From: Solea solea
Taxonomy: Eukaryota; Chordata; Actinopteri; Pleuronectiformes; Soleidae
Length of the DNA: 64,000 nucleotides
Direction: 5' to 3'
NCBI RefSeq assembly: GCF_958295425.1
Contig: NC_081145.1
Location: forward strand, 17,711,272 to 17,775,271
The notes beneath the pieces are model-generated. The model ran no database searches. It was not told where the DNA came from and worked only from the letters and a program-made list of their open reading frames with translations. Below, in pieces: positions 19,205-31,998 of this stretch. The position numbers were made by a program, and so were the translations under genes. Within the stretch, counting starts at the first letter, position 1. The number at the start of each line of letters is the position of its first letter.

Positions 19205-19915
19205 ATGCAAACCTCTGTGTTAAACCAATCATAACACATGAAACTAAGATAACACAGGCTTGTGAGGAACCTCGGTCTTAAATTTGACAAGCAAATCAGT
19301 GCTTTTTCCAACTCCGCCTCTCAAGACCAAGTCTTATTTTTCTAAGATCGACCTTGAAAACTTTATCCATGCAACTCCCTGTACGTTGGCTTGGACCAAT
19401 CGTCTCTCAACCGCCTACAGCTCATTCAAAACGCTGCCGCTCAACTTCTCTCCGGGCAAGAAAAAGCGCGACCACATCATGCCAGTCTTCTCTTCCCTCC
19501 ACTGGCTCCTGGTCTGTTTCCGTATTGATTTTAAACTTCTATTAAATGTTTTTAAAGCCCTCAATGGTATGACCCTTCTGTATCTTTCTGAGCTCCTGCG
19601 TAAACCCCACCCCAACCAGAGCCTAAAGGTCTCCTGACCAACTGCTGCTGGAGGTTCCTAAAACCAGACTGAAGACTGGAGGTGACAGGGTCTTTGCCGC
19701 GGCTGCCCCCAGACGCTGGAAAAGTCTCCCCCTCTATATTACAACCTCCCAGAGACTTAAAACCCACTTCTTCTCTCTGGCATTTCATAAATGGAGCACA
19801 TGCAAATGTTATCTATTTATGTACTAGTTACATATTTTTGTAAATTTGGTCGACTGCTGTCATTTTAAAGGTGCTCTAGAAATAAAGCTTGAGTTGAGTT
19901 GAGTCGAGATTGTTA
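19205..19915 (+). mobile_element. Degraded non-LTR retrotransposon (L2/CR1-like), C-terminal part and 3' end
   Basis: Broken frames preserve the far C-terminal region of an L2/CR1-type ORF2: HIMPVFSSLHWLLV, RIDFKLLLNVFKALNG, then in another frame VPKTRLKTGGDRVFAAAAP and LKTHFFSLAFH. The 3' UTR ends gtgctctagaaataaagctt followed by (gagtt)n. The polymerase core is absent, so this is a dead 5'-truncated copy. It lies directly after the L2-tail copy at 18.8 kb. Confidence 0.82.
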
Positions 19916-19919
19916 CTGT

Positions 19920-20925
19920 CAGTTGGAAATTCAAATGAGAGGAGAACAGTATCGTAGTGTTTCACAAAATTCCCACATTGTTGAACTCGCAAATATCACG
20001 TCACATGAGCTTTGTTTTCGGGATTTGACTAAGACGGAGCGTGACCAGGACGAAAGTCAATCAAAACAGTACTGTTAAAACCAGCGTGTTACCTTTTGAT
20101 CACTTAAATTCAGCTTAATTATCGCAAGTCAGCATTTTCCTGGGAACAGACCAGTGTGAAATAGTTTTAGTTTAATAAATGAATAACCCTTTTTTGGAGA
20201 AACATATCTTTTATGTGTACAGCCACAAGCTGCTCCTCGTCGTGGCTGTGACAAATTCCAGTCATGGATGTCGTGTTGGATCAAAGACATGATTGCATTT
20301 ATGAAGCCGTTTGTACTGGCATGTGTTTGCGTGTGCGCTTTGAACTGCAAACACCACAACCTGAACTGTTACAGTGGAATATTTCCCTGGATGATGTCGA
20401 GTGATCACATCAGGGGAATTGTCTCAAATGCAGCGAGCAGCCATGCAGATAAGTGAGCTGGAGCCTGTGGATTTCCTCACCCATTCCTCTCCCGTGGGTG
20501 ACAGTGATGGACGGGCTGGTTTTCTTGTTATTGGTGAGGTCACCAGCTTTCCACTTTTGCCTTACATGCATCTGCACTTCGCCGCGTTACACGCATTTGT
20601 CGTCCTGCAGCAAAGGGAACCATACGTTACTGTGACTTTGGGATGTATGCACATGTCCATCACGCCCTCTGATGCACATGATGGACAGATGGGACAGAGT
20701 GACATGTCTCTTTACTCCCCTGACCTCACACATCATCCGCTGTCATCTATGTGACAGATGTTTGATATACAGCCAGCACAGAGACGAGGACCCGTGTCTA
20801 CACAAGTATTCAATTTGTGCCTTTACATTTCACGGCGTTCGGCATCATTTTTTTGTGACATACAGCACGGTAGCTCGTTTCTATCTTCGTCTTATAGGGA
20901 CAACTGACTTGAATACTTGCCTGTA
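19920..20925. other. Intergenic, no gene seen
   Basis: No exon structure or repeat family recognised. Several overlapping frames of 60-117 codons occur in different phases, which argues against any one being real. Confidence 0.45.
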
Positions 20926-20935
20926 TGCTTTATAT

Positions 20936-21236
20936 CAGGGGCGTCAAACTCATTTTTAGTTCAGGGACCACATATAGCACAATTTGATCTCAAGTGTTTT
21001 ACAAAGCATGACATTTCTTGAAGAAAAATAAGTGCAATTTTCAAAAACATCATGCCTAAATTTAACATTAACACACGTGCAACACAACCTACAGATCACA
21101 GTGGATCCACAAAGGCACAAACATTTAGTCACAGGTATCTGGAAGTGAAAAATATAGTTCACACTATGATTAGATTCTAATTATAGAGAATTGGACCCTC
21201 TGGTGGGCCGGTTCTGGCATATGTTTCACACCCCTG
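20936..21236. mobile_element. Short non-autonomous hAT element with exact 8-bp target duplication
   Basis: Left end caggggcgtcaaactcattt and right end (reverse complement) caggggtgtgaaacatatgc are inverted. The 8-mer ctttatat flanks both sides exactly (20928-20935 and 21237-21244). Near the right end 'ggtgggccggttctgg' is typical of the fish family whose ends read 'caggggtgtcaaactcatt'. At 301 bp it has no coding capacity. Confidence 0.88.
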
Positions 21237-21499
21237 CTTTATATGCATGAGGCAAAGTACATTTGTAGTTCCTTGCTGCCATAGACAAACTGTAGCCTTT
21301 TGGTTTTGCTCAGTGTGAACACAATTAACTACTTAATGGGGTTTCTTCCTGCCATGAGCCCAGAAAATACTATTCCAAGCAAATAGCGAATGCTCTGTGT
21401 TTATGCAGCAATGTTTAAAAGTCCCATCCCCCCAAACGTGCATAATTATACAACACATCTACTTGCAGTGCTATTTTCAGTTGCACATCATTCCCACAC

Positions 21500-21640
21500 T
21501 GACTGAAGCAGCCATTTGGGGGTTTATGATCCAGCCTAAGGACACTTTGACAAAAGGACTGGAGGAGCCAGGGATCAAACCACCAACCCTCTGGTTAGCG
21601 GATGACCCACTTCTCTCCCTGAGACACAGCCACCTATAAG
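21500..21640 (-). mobile_element. tRNA-derived SINE head fragment
   Basis: On the minus strand the order is gtggctgtgtctcagggag, then gggtcatccgctaaccagag, then ggttggtggtttgatccctg, that is, a tRNA-like A-box area and a B-box (GGTTTGATCCC at about 21572-21582). It is the promoter head of a fish SINE, opposite in orientation to the SINE that follows. Confidence 0.6.
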
Positions 21641-21671
21641 TGAGTTATAACGTTTCTTCATATTTGTTAGA

Positions 21672-21890
21672 GGTGGGGCAGCCCGTGGCAAAGAAGAAAG
21701 GAATTGGGTTTGTGACCGGAGGGTTGCCAGTTCAAATCGCGTGACGGGTCAATGTCCGGGTGCCCCTGAGCAAGGCACCCAATCCACCATTGCTCCCCGG
21801 GCGCAGATAAGCACTGCTCCTGCGCCCTGTTTGTATGTTAACTACTGGTGTGTTAAAAGGCTGGGTTAAACGCAGAGGTCAAATTCACTA
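21672..21890 (+). mobile_element. tRNA-derived SINE
   Basis: Starts gtggggcagcccgtggcaaa, continues to a B-box-like ccagttcaaatcgc (about 21728-21741), then the body phrase gagcaaggcacccaatccac and a short tail ending ggttaaacgcagaggtcaaa. This layout is typical of a common fish SINE. No functional tRNA is implied. Confidence 0.68.
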
Positions 21891-22259
21891 ATTCACTAAT
21901 TGGTGTTTGTGCAAATAAACACCAATTACACACCTGCTGAAGACTACAGTATCTGTATTCTGTGTGTTTGTCACTACACTGCCTTTTCCTGGCTGGAAGC
22001 TGATGTTTGTAAACAAGCATTTTGTAGCTTGTGGGGACACTGCAGAGGTTGGTGCCAGGTATGGTAAACCTGAGCAAATCGCCTGAAACGCCAAAATCAC
22101 AAAATAACACATTTGAACATGCTGATGGAGGCAGGAGTGGATGAAACACCTCCTGTGTAAAAAAATCCTCGATGGACTTTGTGGAGAGTACGCGTTCTAC
22201 AAAGCAGTTTCTTGCATTAGAGTCTCTTAATGGTAACTGCACCTTTTATCTCATTCAAT

Positions 22260-24136
22260 ATCAAAATAGAATTTAGTGACTGAACACCGGGGACATTTCC
22301 CTTTCTTGAAAAAGACTAATAAAGCAATAGTCAGTGAAGAAATAGACAGCAGTCCTCTGTGCTGAATAAACGCCTCGAGGCTTTAAGATCCATCTCCTCA
22401 TTTGTGCGATGTTTAAAACGTCTCACAATCTAGAGCGGCTGCTTAACACGACGTACATTACGTTCGCCAGTGATGTATATGTACGACGAGTTCATGATGA
22501 TTTTGACAAAAGCGGGCCATTATGTTCCATCTATATAGCGCCGAGAAAATCACATCAGGCTTATCACTGGACGGTTAATTAATGAACAGGAGACACGGCG
22601 TCTAGACGCGCGAGGGCTGTGCGTTGAAAGCATTAAGACACTAAAAAAGACTGTCCTCTGTTCAACCGACTGGGAGAGCTGAGGGAGAGCAGAGGCCGAC
22701 TGGAAAAATGAGGCAGCCTTTGCGAAATAAGTCTGGGTAATCCATCAGATGCCAGGCCTCATTATGGCTGTGGGTACAGCATGAAACAGAACCCTTTATC
22801 TCGGTTTCCTGTTCTTATTAGTAGCACTCAAGCAAAGGATAGCAGCAGTCTCTCCTCTCTCTCCTCCCCCCCCCCACACACTCTGTGCTGGGGGGCTGCT
22901 GCTGCTGACACAGAGACGCTAAGTCACTCTCTGGCCAGCTCTGTGGGCACGCCTGCCAACTTTTGAGGATGTGTGTGTGTGTGTCTGTGTGTGTGTCGCT
23001 TTTGTGCACAAGTTTGCATGTGTACACACAGATCCAGGGAGGCTCAGTAGTCGCTGATGGAAACCTTTTTGCCAGCTGCTGCATATCCACCCCTTCACCG
23101 ATGCCAGCCAAAGCCAAAATGGAAACGAAAACGCTATTTTCAGCCAGTCATTCTCAAAATGGTGACACACAACACACACGCTATTGCAGAGGACTCGGAC
23201 TCGGCCAACAGAGACCAGACCATCTGCAGTTCTGCCTTCAGCTAATAACAAAATATGTTCAGAGATAGATAAAAATAATAACGTGCGCTCCCAAAGACAG
23301 TAAGAGAGAGAGCAGCCTCGGCTCACACACCTTAAAATTAACCATGAGCTTTTTTAAAAAATATGATATCAATTAGGTTTTTTTTTTGCGTTTACTGGTC
23401 CAAGATTTTTCAATGAAATATTTAGTCTGATCTTAAGCATGGAGTCATTCTGCTGGAAAGGGTGAAGGAACGGAAATTGTTTGTAAGTTACAATAAATGT
23501 TTGAAGGCAGAGTGAGAACTGAGTGTGAGAACCGTGTGACTTTACATTTGTACAGTAACTTCCCCGAGGAGTTTAACTTCCTGGTTGTTTTTGTTTGACT
23601 GTGAGCAGCAGAACTGAGAGAGGAGAAGACAGACATGGATACAATTTTCCGGGGATGTAGGTTGATCTGGACATGGATTTGGGCTATTCAAAAAAACACT
23701 GTTCACCTTGTAAGGATTAGAGAATGCATTTGCATTGGAAGCACTTTCTCCAGTCGTCAAAGTTCTTTTAAATGGGGTTATTTTCGGTCCCAGTGATGCA
23801 GGCATCTGTCAAATGCACTGCAAACATATCCTCACAAATTGAGCCTTACCTGCTTTGCAAACAAGGCACCACAATCATTTGCAAACAGCCAGGGTTTTCT
23901 TCCCCCCTGATAGATGGGCCTTCCACTGTAGCTGCCCCTGCCTCATCTTCGTCTCCATATGGCAGCATGTGAATGTGAATTCCAGTTGTCTAAAGATCAT
24001 TATTTTTATTTATATATATTTTGAGGAAAAACTAGCCGGGCTTTGGGACCCCATCAACAGCAGCAGCGTCCTTTGTCTGTGCAACTATTTTCTAATATAT
24101 ACTATCATAACAATGATGTTTGCTTTTTGTATGCTT
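22260..24136. other. Intergenic, possible conserved non-coding DNA, no gene
   Basis: 22375-22760 has higher CpG and fewer repeats (for example atatagcgccgagaaaatca and acggcgtctagacgcgcgag), so it could be regulatory. A (GT)n stretch with a TC break lies at 22970-22998. No coding exon was recognised. Confidence 0.4.
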
Positions 24137-24140
24137 TTAA

Positions 24141-24832
24141 AGGTGGGGTTGGAGATTATTTTCTGGAGCTTTTTTTTTTTTTACCGTATTGCTTAAAATC
24201 CTTTTCAACCCCACGATTGTAACCAATTAATGAACGCGTTGTCACAAGAATGAAAAATGTCCGTCAGCTATGAACGGCCCGAAATAATGAATTGGATCGC
24301 GACGCATCAATCAAACTGCCATCTGCACTAATCGCGCAAGCTCAGAAGCTGACGCCAGAGCTTATGCTAGCTTGCTAAATCCAACGAGACAGTTGCAGCA
24401 ACATTAAAGCAGAAAATTGCCAAACGAAAGACAGTTTTTTTGGGAAAGCTACTGCCAAAAAAAAGGCAGATGAAGGGCTATCCAAGACCAGAGTGAACAT
24501 CGGTGCTGCGTTTGAACGGTGGCGACAACTGAAAGCACAGTAAGGGCTGTAAAGTGATGACACGGTGGCGCTGTTTCTACTGGGCCGGTTGGTTTACTTT
24601 GTGTCTTGTACTTGTTGTTTTTCGTCATTGCGTTGTCAATTGAACAAGTATTCAATAAACTTAGCGTCAGTACGGAAAGTACCGGAAGTTGCCGATGCTG
24701 CGCAGTGCTCGTGAATCCGTGTTCGTTGCGCGCTCCTGCGCTCTGGAGGCGTGGCTTAGGAGGGAAGTCTGAAGAAAGGGGCTTGGACTTTTGAATTCAA
24801 CTGTTTTTTTTCCAGGATCTCCAACCCTACCT
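24141..24832 (+). mobile_element. TTAA-flanked DNA transposon remnant with small coding relic
   Basis: Flanked by TTAA at 24137-24140 and 24833-24836. Inverted ends: left aggtggggttggagat, right (reverse complement) aggtagggttggagat, 15 of 16 matching. TTAA duplication is characteristic of piggyBac-type elements. Inside, 24485-24541 reads KTRVNIGAAFERWRQLKAQ then a stop, a coding scrap of a type I associate with fish transposon-borne ORFs but cannot name. 692 bp, non-autonomous. Confidence 0.7.
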
Positions 24833-24849
24833 TTAACAGTCATAGTTGG

Positions 24850-26162
24850 CAAAATATAACACTGCGTTACAAGTGCAGCCGTACGGCCGTTCAGACAATA
24901 GTGCATAGCTTCTTTTTTCTCGTTAACATAAATCAGTCTCATGATTTCACTGCTTTACGGAAGCGCAGACCAGTTTGCGGGGCCGCTCACGTCCTCACTG
25001 GCTCCCTCATAACTCGTACACTGCCGCATGCTATTCTGAAGTTAGCTCTCCGCGGGAAAACAAGTCTTGCCTCATGCAGTTCATGCACACAGAGATATTT
25101 GTATGGAGAAAAAGTGCACTAAAAAAAAAGGGAAGTAAATCAGTATGTCGGCTCATGCACCACACCTCACCGAAGTGAGGAGCTGAGGACGACAATATGA
25201 AGAGGAATTACTGAGTGTGGGTTGTTAAGTCAACCTCGCAGTGTGTGAGAATGACACCAGGTACATCCCAAGCCTGTGAGGACCCTCGAGAATCTTCTTC
25301 CAAATTATTGCTTTTTGTCACATCGTTGTCAGTCAGGTGTCAAATAAAGTGAGGAATTTACAAGATGAAGGCATTCACGACTTCAATTACATGAAAGCAT
25401 GAAACTATTACTGCTCAATCAACCATCACATTTAATCTTCTTTTCATGGCGGGACTCTGCATGGTGGTGCCGATGCAGTGCCTGAAGACCACCAGCAGAG
25501 GGCAGCGGTCAACAGGCGTGGTGGTCTGTCACTGTCAGAGCTGAGCAGATGAAGGGCAGTGAGGACTGTGGAACATCAAGGAATCCTTAAATATGGCAGG
25601 TGAAGCGAATAAGGCCCTGAAAAGAGAGGAGAACAGAACTGTACAAAGACGGGCAAATTAGCCCGTCTCCAAAGATGAGGAGCTTCAATTATCACAGCCA
25701 GAGTCTCGCTGACAGTGAGTGAGGGCAGCTGGATTGAACTTTTCACAGGAGAGGAGGCGCAGTGTGAGGGTCATTAAAAGAGAGGGAGTGCTGCTTGACA
25801 GAATAAAAGGTGGCAAGAAGGACTACGCTCGTGCACTTTGGATGCCGAGGTGTTATTTAGGGGCAAAAGGCGAGATACAGACAAATGCCTTAGTGTGTAT
25901 GTATAAGCATAGCAGTCAGTCCTTTGACATCCTGCGGCAGGTCCCCCCACCTACCTCCCTCTCCCTCGCCACAGGCTCTTGGATTGTGCCCTAATCAGAG
26001 TGGCAGTCTGGAGGCGAGTGCTTGGATGAATTGGAAATAAAAGACACAGTGTTCTGCTGTCCACAGATGCAGAAACAGCCCCAGCTGTCACCTTAAGCAA
26101 AGCAAAAATAATACACAAATGAGCACTGTAGGCTTCTGTGTATAATTACAAGAATAGTGCAG

Positions 26163-26211
<49 letters not shown>

Positions 26212-29200
26212 TCATGTTTACATTCCACTTCTGTAAACACCTGTCATGCATGCGTGATTGTCAGTATCATCATCTGCATGTCAAAGGTTACCAAACAAGC
26301 TCACGGCTGAGCAAGCAGTGGAGATCAAACAGTGGAGAACAGGAGGCAAATCAGTTGACTTTTCCCCTCGTACGGGATGACTACTGACAGCCGCTCACAG
26401 CCGCAACGCAAACACACACTACACAATAACACAGTCATGCTGACACACATAGTTCTGAGTCACGCGCACATTTGCCCAAGCTTGAGCTCACACACACACA
26501 TGAATTCCTGACTATCTAGTCCTTTTCCATGCATGCAGGCTAATTGGGGCCTGATGAGGAAGTCTACTTCATCCCGAGAAACAATGGAGCAGGCAGCAGA
26601 GGATATCGCCAGCCAACACAAATGGAGTCGCAGAATGGCCCAACAGATACAATCACTGCCAATGCCGCTGAAAACCCCACAGGAGCCCGTTTCTTCTCTG
26701 CCTTTTCTTCAGGTGCTGGCATGGATGAACATGAAGGAGCCTAATTAAGGGTCGTTTCTCAGGGGAATCAGTTAGACCAGCTGTATTACTTGCTCTGATA
26801 TGCAGCCAGGCTGCTGTTTTCCATTTCTTTTTGTGCCTCAGGACCATGTGCTTGCCCTACTTCAGTCCACAAGGTGCTCCCAGTCTGGTGAAAGTGGATG
26901 GATGAGCTTGGAGGACGCGCGGGACAGACCGTGAGCGTCCCGCTCGTCATATGTCGTTGGACACATGTTTGAATTTAGCCTTTTGGAGTTTGGGAATTGA
27001 TTTGATCAAGGTGAAATTAATTACATGAGCGGCCCAGTCGTTCACCACGAGTGGTGTCTCTCGATGCTCTGGTCACAAGTATGAAACCCAGTGATGTCTT
27101 AGCTGTCCGACTCCCTCAGAGCTACAATGACCTTAGCACCTCAATTCTGCATCTACAGCAGTTCGGATGAGCTAATTAAATATTATTATACACCAGTGAG
27201 AAAAAAAAAAGGAGAAGCTTTTGTTATCTTTGGATGCTTGGCCTTCACAGCTCTCGTGGTGGTTTCCGAGCAACCCAGGATTTATCCTCCCTATTCACTT
27301 AATTTTTGCCATTCTTTCAAATAGAAAGCTAATATTTGGTGGGCCTGATGGTCACTACCGCACAAGGAGGCATTTACATAAGCTTGTGTATGCGGCCATT
27401 GTGATGGTAATTGGTGGGTGATCCCCTGTGTCAGCAAATGAGAAAAGCATCTAATCCATTGAAATAAATATGTCAGCCAAAGCCTTAGCTTCCCTTATAA
27501 TTGGCCACAGAGGTCACCCTGGCGAAGCAGAGACACAACATTTAATGTGTCATTGTGCACTCTGTGGCAGTGGGCTGTGACAGTCAGTCTGGAAGATTAC
27601 AAACCAACATCGGAACCCGACCTTGCAGGGATGACACTGCTGTTAATCTGGGTCTTCTGGCTTTATAGTCCAATTTTTTTCCTCAATAGAGCATGTGGCC
27701 TGTCCCACTTACACATATTTCTTGTCGCTAAAATAGAGACACAGAGACAGGAAGTGAACGGACCGAGGGCTGGGAGGTTGACGGTGCGAACTGGAAACTT
27801 GAATTTGAAGTACAAAAATCCTCAGGCTACACTTCTTGATCAGTCTGTACTCATATATACATCTGTGAAAACATTAAAAAACAAAGTTCAGAGGACTACA
27901 TTTTCTATGCCATGTTTATTTTCACCCACTTGCAATCGAATTCATCAATTAGTTACACAAGATATAATCACGACCTGGTTAATTAGGGCATCCTGTGGTT
28001 ATCATGGTAATTGCAAAGTGGGTTAATTTGTCATAAACACAGTGGAGGAGAAGCAGGCCTATTTTTCTTTCTACGAGACACAACACGTCGACGTCGGCTT
28101 AAATAAGAAGTTTGAGTCAATTCAAGACCAGTGCAGGTAGTTTTCCCCTCAAACGCAGGGAGCATACTGGGCGATCCACGGGAGCTGGTTACCGTGGTGA
28201 GAAGTTGGAGGTGTGCCGCTTGTAGCCTGAAGCTTTTAAACCAACAGGTCACCGTGTCTGCTGGTTGTTGTTTCTTACTTTATTTAAAAAAGGTTGCAAA
28301 TTAGAGGGATTTATTTGTCCTGAAGGCTGTTTTTTAGTAACTGATAATAATTGTCGAGGTTTTTAAAATGAACTAATTACCCGATTGTCCCTCAGAGATT
28401 TGACGATGGCATTTCAGACATCTACATGAAGGCTTCCCTGCACTGTTAGCATCCTACTCTTTTCTCTGCCGTCAGTGGCCTGTTATTTACCATAGGGTTA
28501 GGTTTCATGTCAGAGGAGTCAAATCTTATGCTAGGTGAGTATTTTTCACCAATAAGTTACAGTTTCCTCTCTTTAAAAGTACATGAGCTACTGTCAGTTA
28601 TTCCATTGACATCAGTTCTTTACAAAAGTCCCATCAGAGTTAGTTTTGAAAGAACACAGAGCTATTGCACAGTTTAATATTCCATGTTCCTGAACCTGTG
28701 ACACAACGAGGCACAACAAAACTGTCCATTGTCACATTGGTTGAATGCAACATCAACATTCGTTCAGATCAAGCCTCACCATGTCAATGACAAAAATATC
28801 AATATCGCAATATCGTTTTCTCAGACCTTTGCTTTGGTGCTTCAGTAAAAGAGATTTACTGTGCTCTGATGAGGAGAGAGTCACTGACACAGACACTTGA
28901 CTATAACAACACAACTCACCTTTAAATATTTGTCCTTGATATCAAGAAGGGGAAAAGTTCTCTTATTTCCAGGAGAGAAAGCACTCGGCTGTACGTGCGG
29001 CTGTCAGCCTCTGCGGGGGCTGATGCCGATGATTGATGGACACACATTTGCAATCCTGTACAATTAAGTGACGGCTAAATGTGTGTAAATCTAAATCTCA
29101 GTTATTGTGAGGACAATATTTGATGAGAACTATTGTGGACTTGCAGTTGCATGTTACTCCCAGCACCTGTCAGACAATGAAACCTCAAATGCAGGACTCA

Positions 29201-29580
29201 CATGGTAACGTTAAAGCTGGGGACACACTACAATATATTGTTTTTGCTGTCTGTTTGTGTGTGAGGCGTAACTGTACATACTCCACAAGAACAACTTGTT
29301 CTCTCTCTCAGGGCTGCAAGACAAAAACCTGATGTCATTATTTTGGGGAGTTCTTGCAGCTTGTTCTTGACACATCGTCTGGGCAGAACTTTTTTTCTCG
29401 TGTAATGTCGACAAATGTCGTGCGACTGGCCAGAAATTTGAAGTGGCCGCGGTTAATGCGGAAATGATGTGTTCGCGGGAGTTCGGGCACTTGAGTTGCT
29501 CGTGAAGTATGAAATGTCCTGACCAGAAGGCGATGAAACTGTCGAGTTTGATGCGTTCATTTGCTTTCAGTTTCTTTGAC
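24850..29580. other. Intergenic desert, candidate conserved non-coding stretches
   Basis: No supported exon. 26980-27560 is repeat-free, contains many ATTA/TAAT cores (ctaattaaatattattatac; gatggtaattggtgggtgat) and looks like developmental non-coding DNA, but conservation cannot be judged from one sequence. The (GT)n at 26165-26207 is listed separately. Confidence 0.4.
26165..26207. repeat. (GT)n microsatellite
   Basis: About 21 uninterrupted GT units, then GGGT. The cysteine/valine-rich frame that runs through it is an artefact of the repeat. Confidence 0.97.
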
Positions 29581-29587
29581 ATATCGG

Positions 29588-29822
29588 GGGCGACGGTAGT
29601 TCAGTGGTAGAGCGAGTCTTCTTTCAACTTGAAGGTTGAAGGTTTGATTCCAGGCTACATTAGTCTACATGCCGATGTTGCCTTGGGTAAGACACTTGCG
29701 AGACACAACCCCCATGTTGTTCCTGACGGCTGTAACGTGAGGATGTGGTTATAAGTTGAGTGAAAAAAAAAGTGTGTTCATCATACTAGAAAAGCACTAT
29801 ATAAATACAGACCATTTACAAA
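29588..29822 (+). mobile_element. tRNA-derived SINE with RNA polymerase III A and B boxes
   Basis: Opens ggggcgacggtagttcagtg then gtagagcgagtcttc, a tRNA-like head with A-box area at about 29595-29612, and a B-box ggtttgattcc at 29641-29651. The body contains ttgggtaagacacttgcgag, and the tail is aaaagcactatataaataca followed by ccattta, the common fish SINE/LINE tail. It is one of the best preserved SINEs in the window. Confidence 0.85.
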
Positions 29823-29829
29823 TCATGTA

Positions 29830-31990
29830 GTCTGTGATCAGTCGTTAAATGTGCGATCCCCAGTCTTTCAGTCATCACAAAAAAGATCTGCTGGAACCAG
29901 TCAGTTAGTGTGCGCTCCCAGTCTTTTTCCAAATCGCTAACAACTGTGAAAGTTGTGCCGTCTTTAGAAAGACACACAAAGGAGAACACCAGCATGCTTA
30001 CCAGGGACAGACAACAAAGGGAAACACAAATGGGGAGAGCGGAGATAATGAGTCACAAACAATTGGAAACAGGTGTGGGTAACCATGGATACAGCGAAGA
30101 AAACTACAAAGTAAAACGAGACAACCTGCACAAGGAACAAAATGTCAAAACAAATCCAGAAATACATATTTAGCCCAAACAACAATAAAAAAAATAGGTC
30201 CAGATGTACTTGAAGTGTCCAAAAATGCCCGCAAAGTCACACAGGGGCAGGTCACAGCACATTTCAATTGTTGTCATTTCAGTGCATTTTGTTTTTTGGA
30301 CCCCATCCAACATTTGTTGTTGAGATTTTAGGGTGAAATTGCTCTTTTCAGTCTACCTCCTCCTCTTCATCCATCAGACACCTCACTGCCTGGAATTTGA
30401 CGAAACATTTGGACACTTTGAGGATTTTATGACAGCTTCAAAATGACCAACAACAGGTTGTGCAATTACAGGTCACAAACTAAGTCGCAGCTTCAAAGCA
30501 TAACATATAGCAACCGCATCACAGTCGCTTTTCATGGTTCATGTGCTTTCTTGACAGTGTTTGTCTTTTCAGCTGCACTGTTGGTGGATTGAATTGGACG
30601 GTTCATCCGAAAATGAATATGTACACTTCCAAGGAAGAAGTGAAATTCACAGTAAATTAAAATTGGATGAGGACAAAAGGAAATCGTGTTCAAATGAATT
30701 TGGTGTGACTCCAGTTTTGTCACTTGAAGAGAGTGGAATTTAATTCATGTTTTTGTGTGAATGAAACATGAATTTTCATAATTCTGCTTCCCGCTTGTTT
30801 GAATCTAAGTCCGACAAGATACCACCCGCGCGCTAGTGTCAGGTGCACGTGCATATGCACAAATATTCAATTGCGTGACAGGCTGAACCTCGCTCTAATG
30901 CTTCCGGATCTTTATTTTCCCTGTATTTCACTTTCACTTTCCTAATGCTTGCCTTTTTCTTGTGAGAAAGTAAAAGCAATACCTTCAGGAAAAGATTGCC
31001 CTCAAAGTGTGCAACAATACAATAACCCATTTGTACAATTTCTGCATCCCACCGCTCTCTGTGATGGCAGGCTCTTAGCCTCGTCTGTGAGTGTGGTCAT
31101 TTGGTTCAGCTATTATTAGTTTGGCTTCCCGATGTCATTATGTAACACTTCATGCTTTTTTGTTTCACCTTTACCCCCACAGTTTTCAACGCTCATATCA
31201 TTTTAGCCCTTCCAAATACTCACTTATCCTTTTATGATTAGATGCAAATATCAACACTTTTCTTCATTATGTTGCTGCAACATTGTAAACACAGTATTGA
31301 GGAGTGGCAAACTTTTTTTTTTTTACTGATTTACTCCTCAGTTATTGCTTGCGTGAGACTCTGATTAAGTCTAATTTACTGTTTCAAACATTCAACATTT
31401 GATGTACAAATTACACAGAGATCAGCAGTTCAAGGCAGCTCACAGGTACGCTCTCGGTATTTTATACGAGAGAAAAGAGCAGTGACTCACTCGCTGCTCA
31501 TTTGATTAACAGCAGACCTGTTCTGCGTCTTTTTCCTACACTGATGTCTGTTCCAAAAGAAGGAAAATAAACACTGTTCTTCAGCCACGCCACGGACACG
31601 TGAGATTGTGAGGGGAAATGATTGCAACTTTTCAGTCAATTAAATTCCAGCTCACAGATACACTTTAAATTCAAAGACACCTTTGGGCCTTTGTGTTGTT
31701 TCGTGCACTTCACGCTGCACTCAATTCACCTCGGAGTCTTCTCTCCCAGCATGAGTATGGGAGCATGTGGGACTGAGATTGGCCTCCTCATGTGTTAATG
31801 TTACACCTCATCTTGGGGCATGGCCAGCGGCAATAGCTTTTCCACACAACGTGATGAGAAGAGATCTATGCGGCTGAAGTGAGCGCCACGCGCACCCCTT
31901 CACCCCCCAACCCTTATATTTAAGTTTAATCGAGTATTACGTCAGCTTCTCCCTCTTCTCTACCACTATATACCCTAAAAAATCCATGAG
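29830..31990. other. Intergenic, no gene seen
   Basis: No exon or repeat family recognised. The open frame near 29910-30173 is Lys/Glu/Gln-rich and short, without a splice or homology argument. Left unannotated. Confidence 0.45.
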
Positions 31991-31998
31991 GATATTAA

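Noticed and set aside
19284..19637. 117-codon frame as a host gene
   Set aside because: Motifs are those of the C-terminal end of L2/CR1-type ORF2, with frame changes; a dead LINE.
26533..26748. 71- and 66-codon overlapping frames as an exon (MEQAAEDIASQHKW...)
   Set aside because: An acceptor-like site precedes it, but two frames are open, no donor or partner exon was found, and no family is recognised.
29588..29660. A functional tRNA gene
   Set aside because: A and B boxes are present, but no cloverleaf acceptor stem closes and a SINE body and tail follow.
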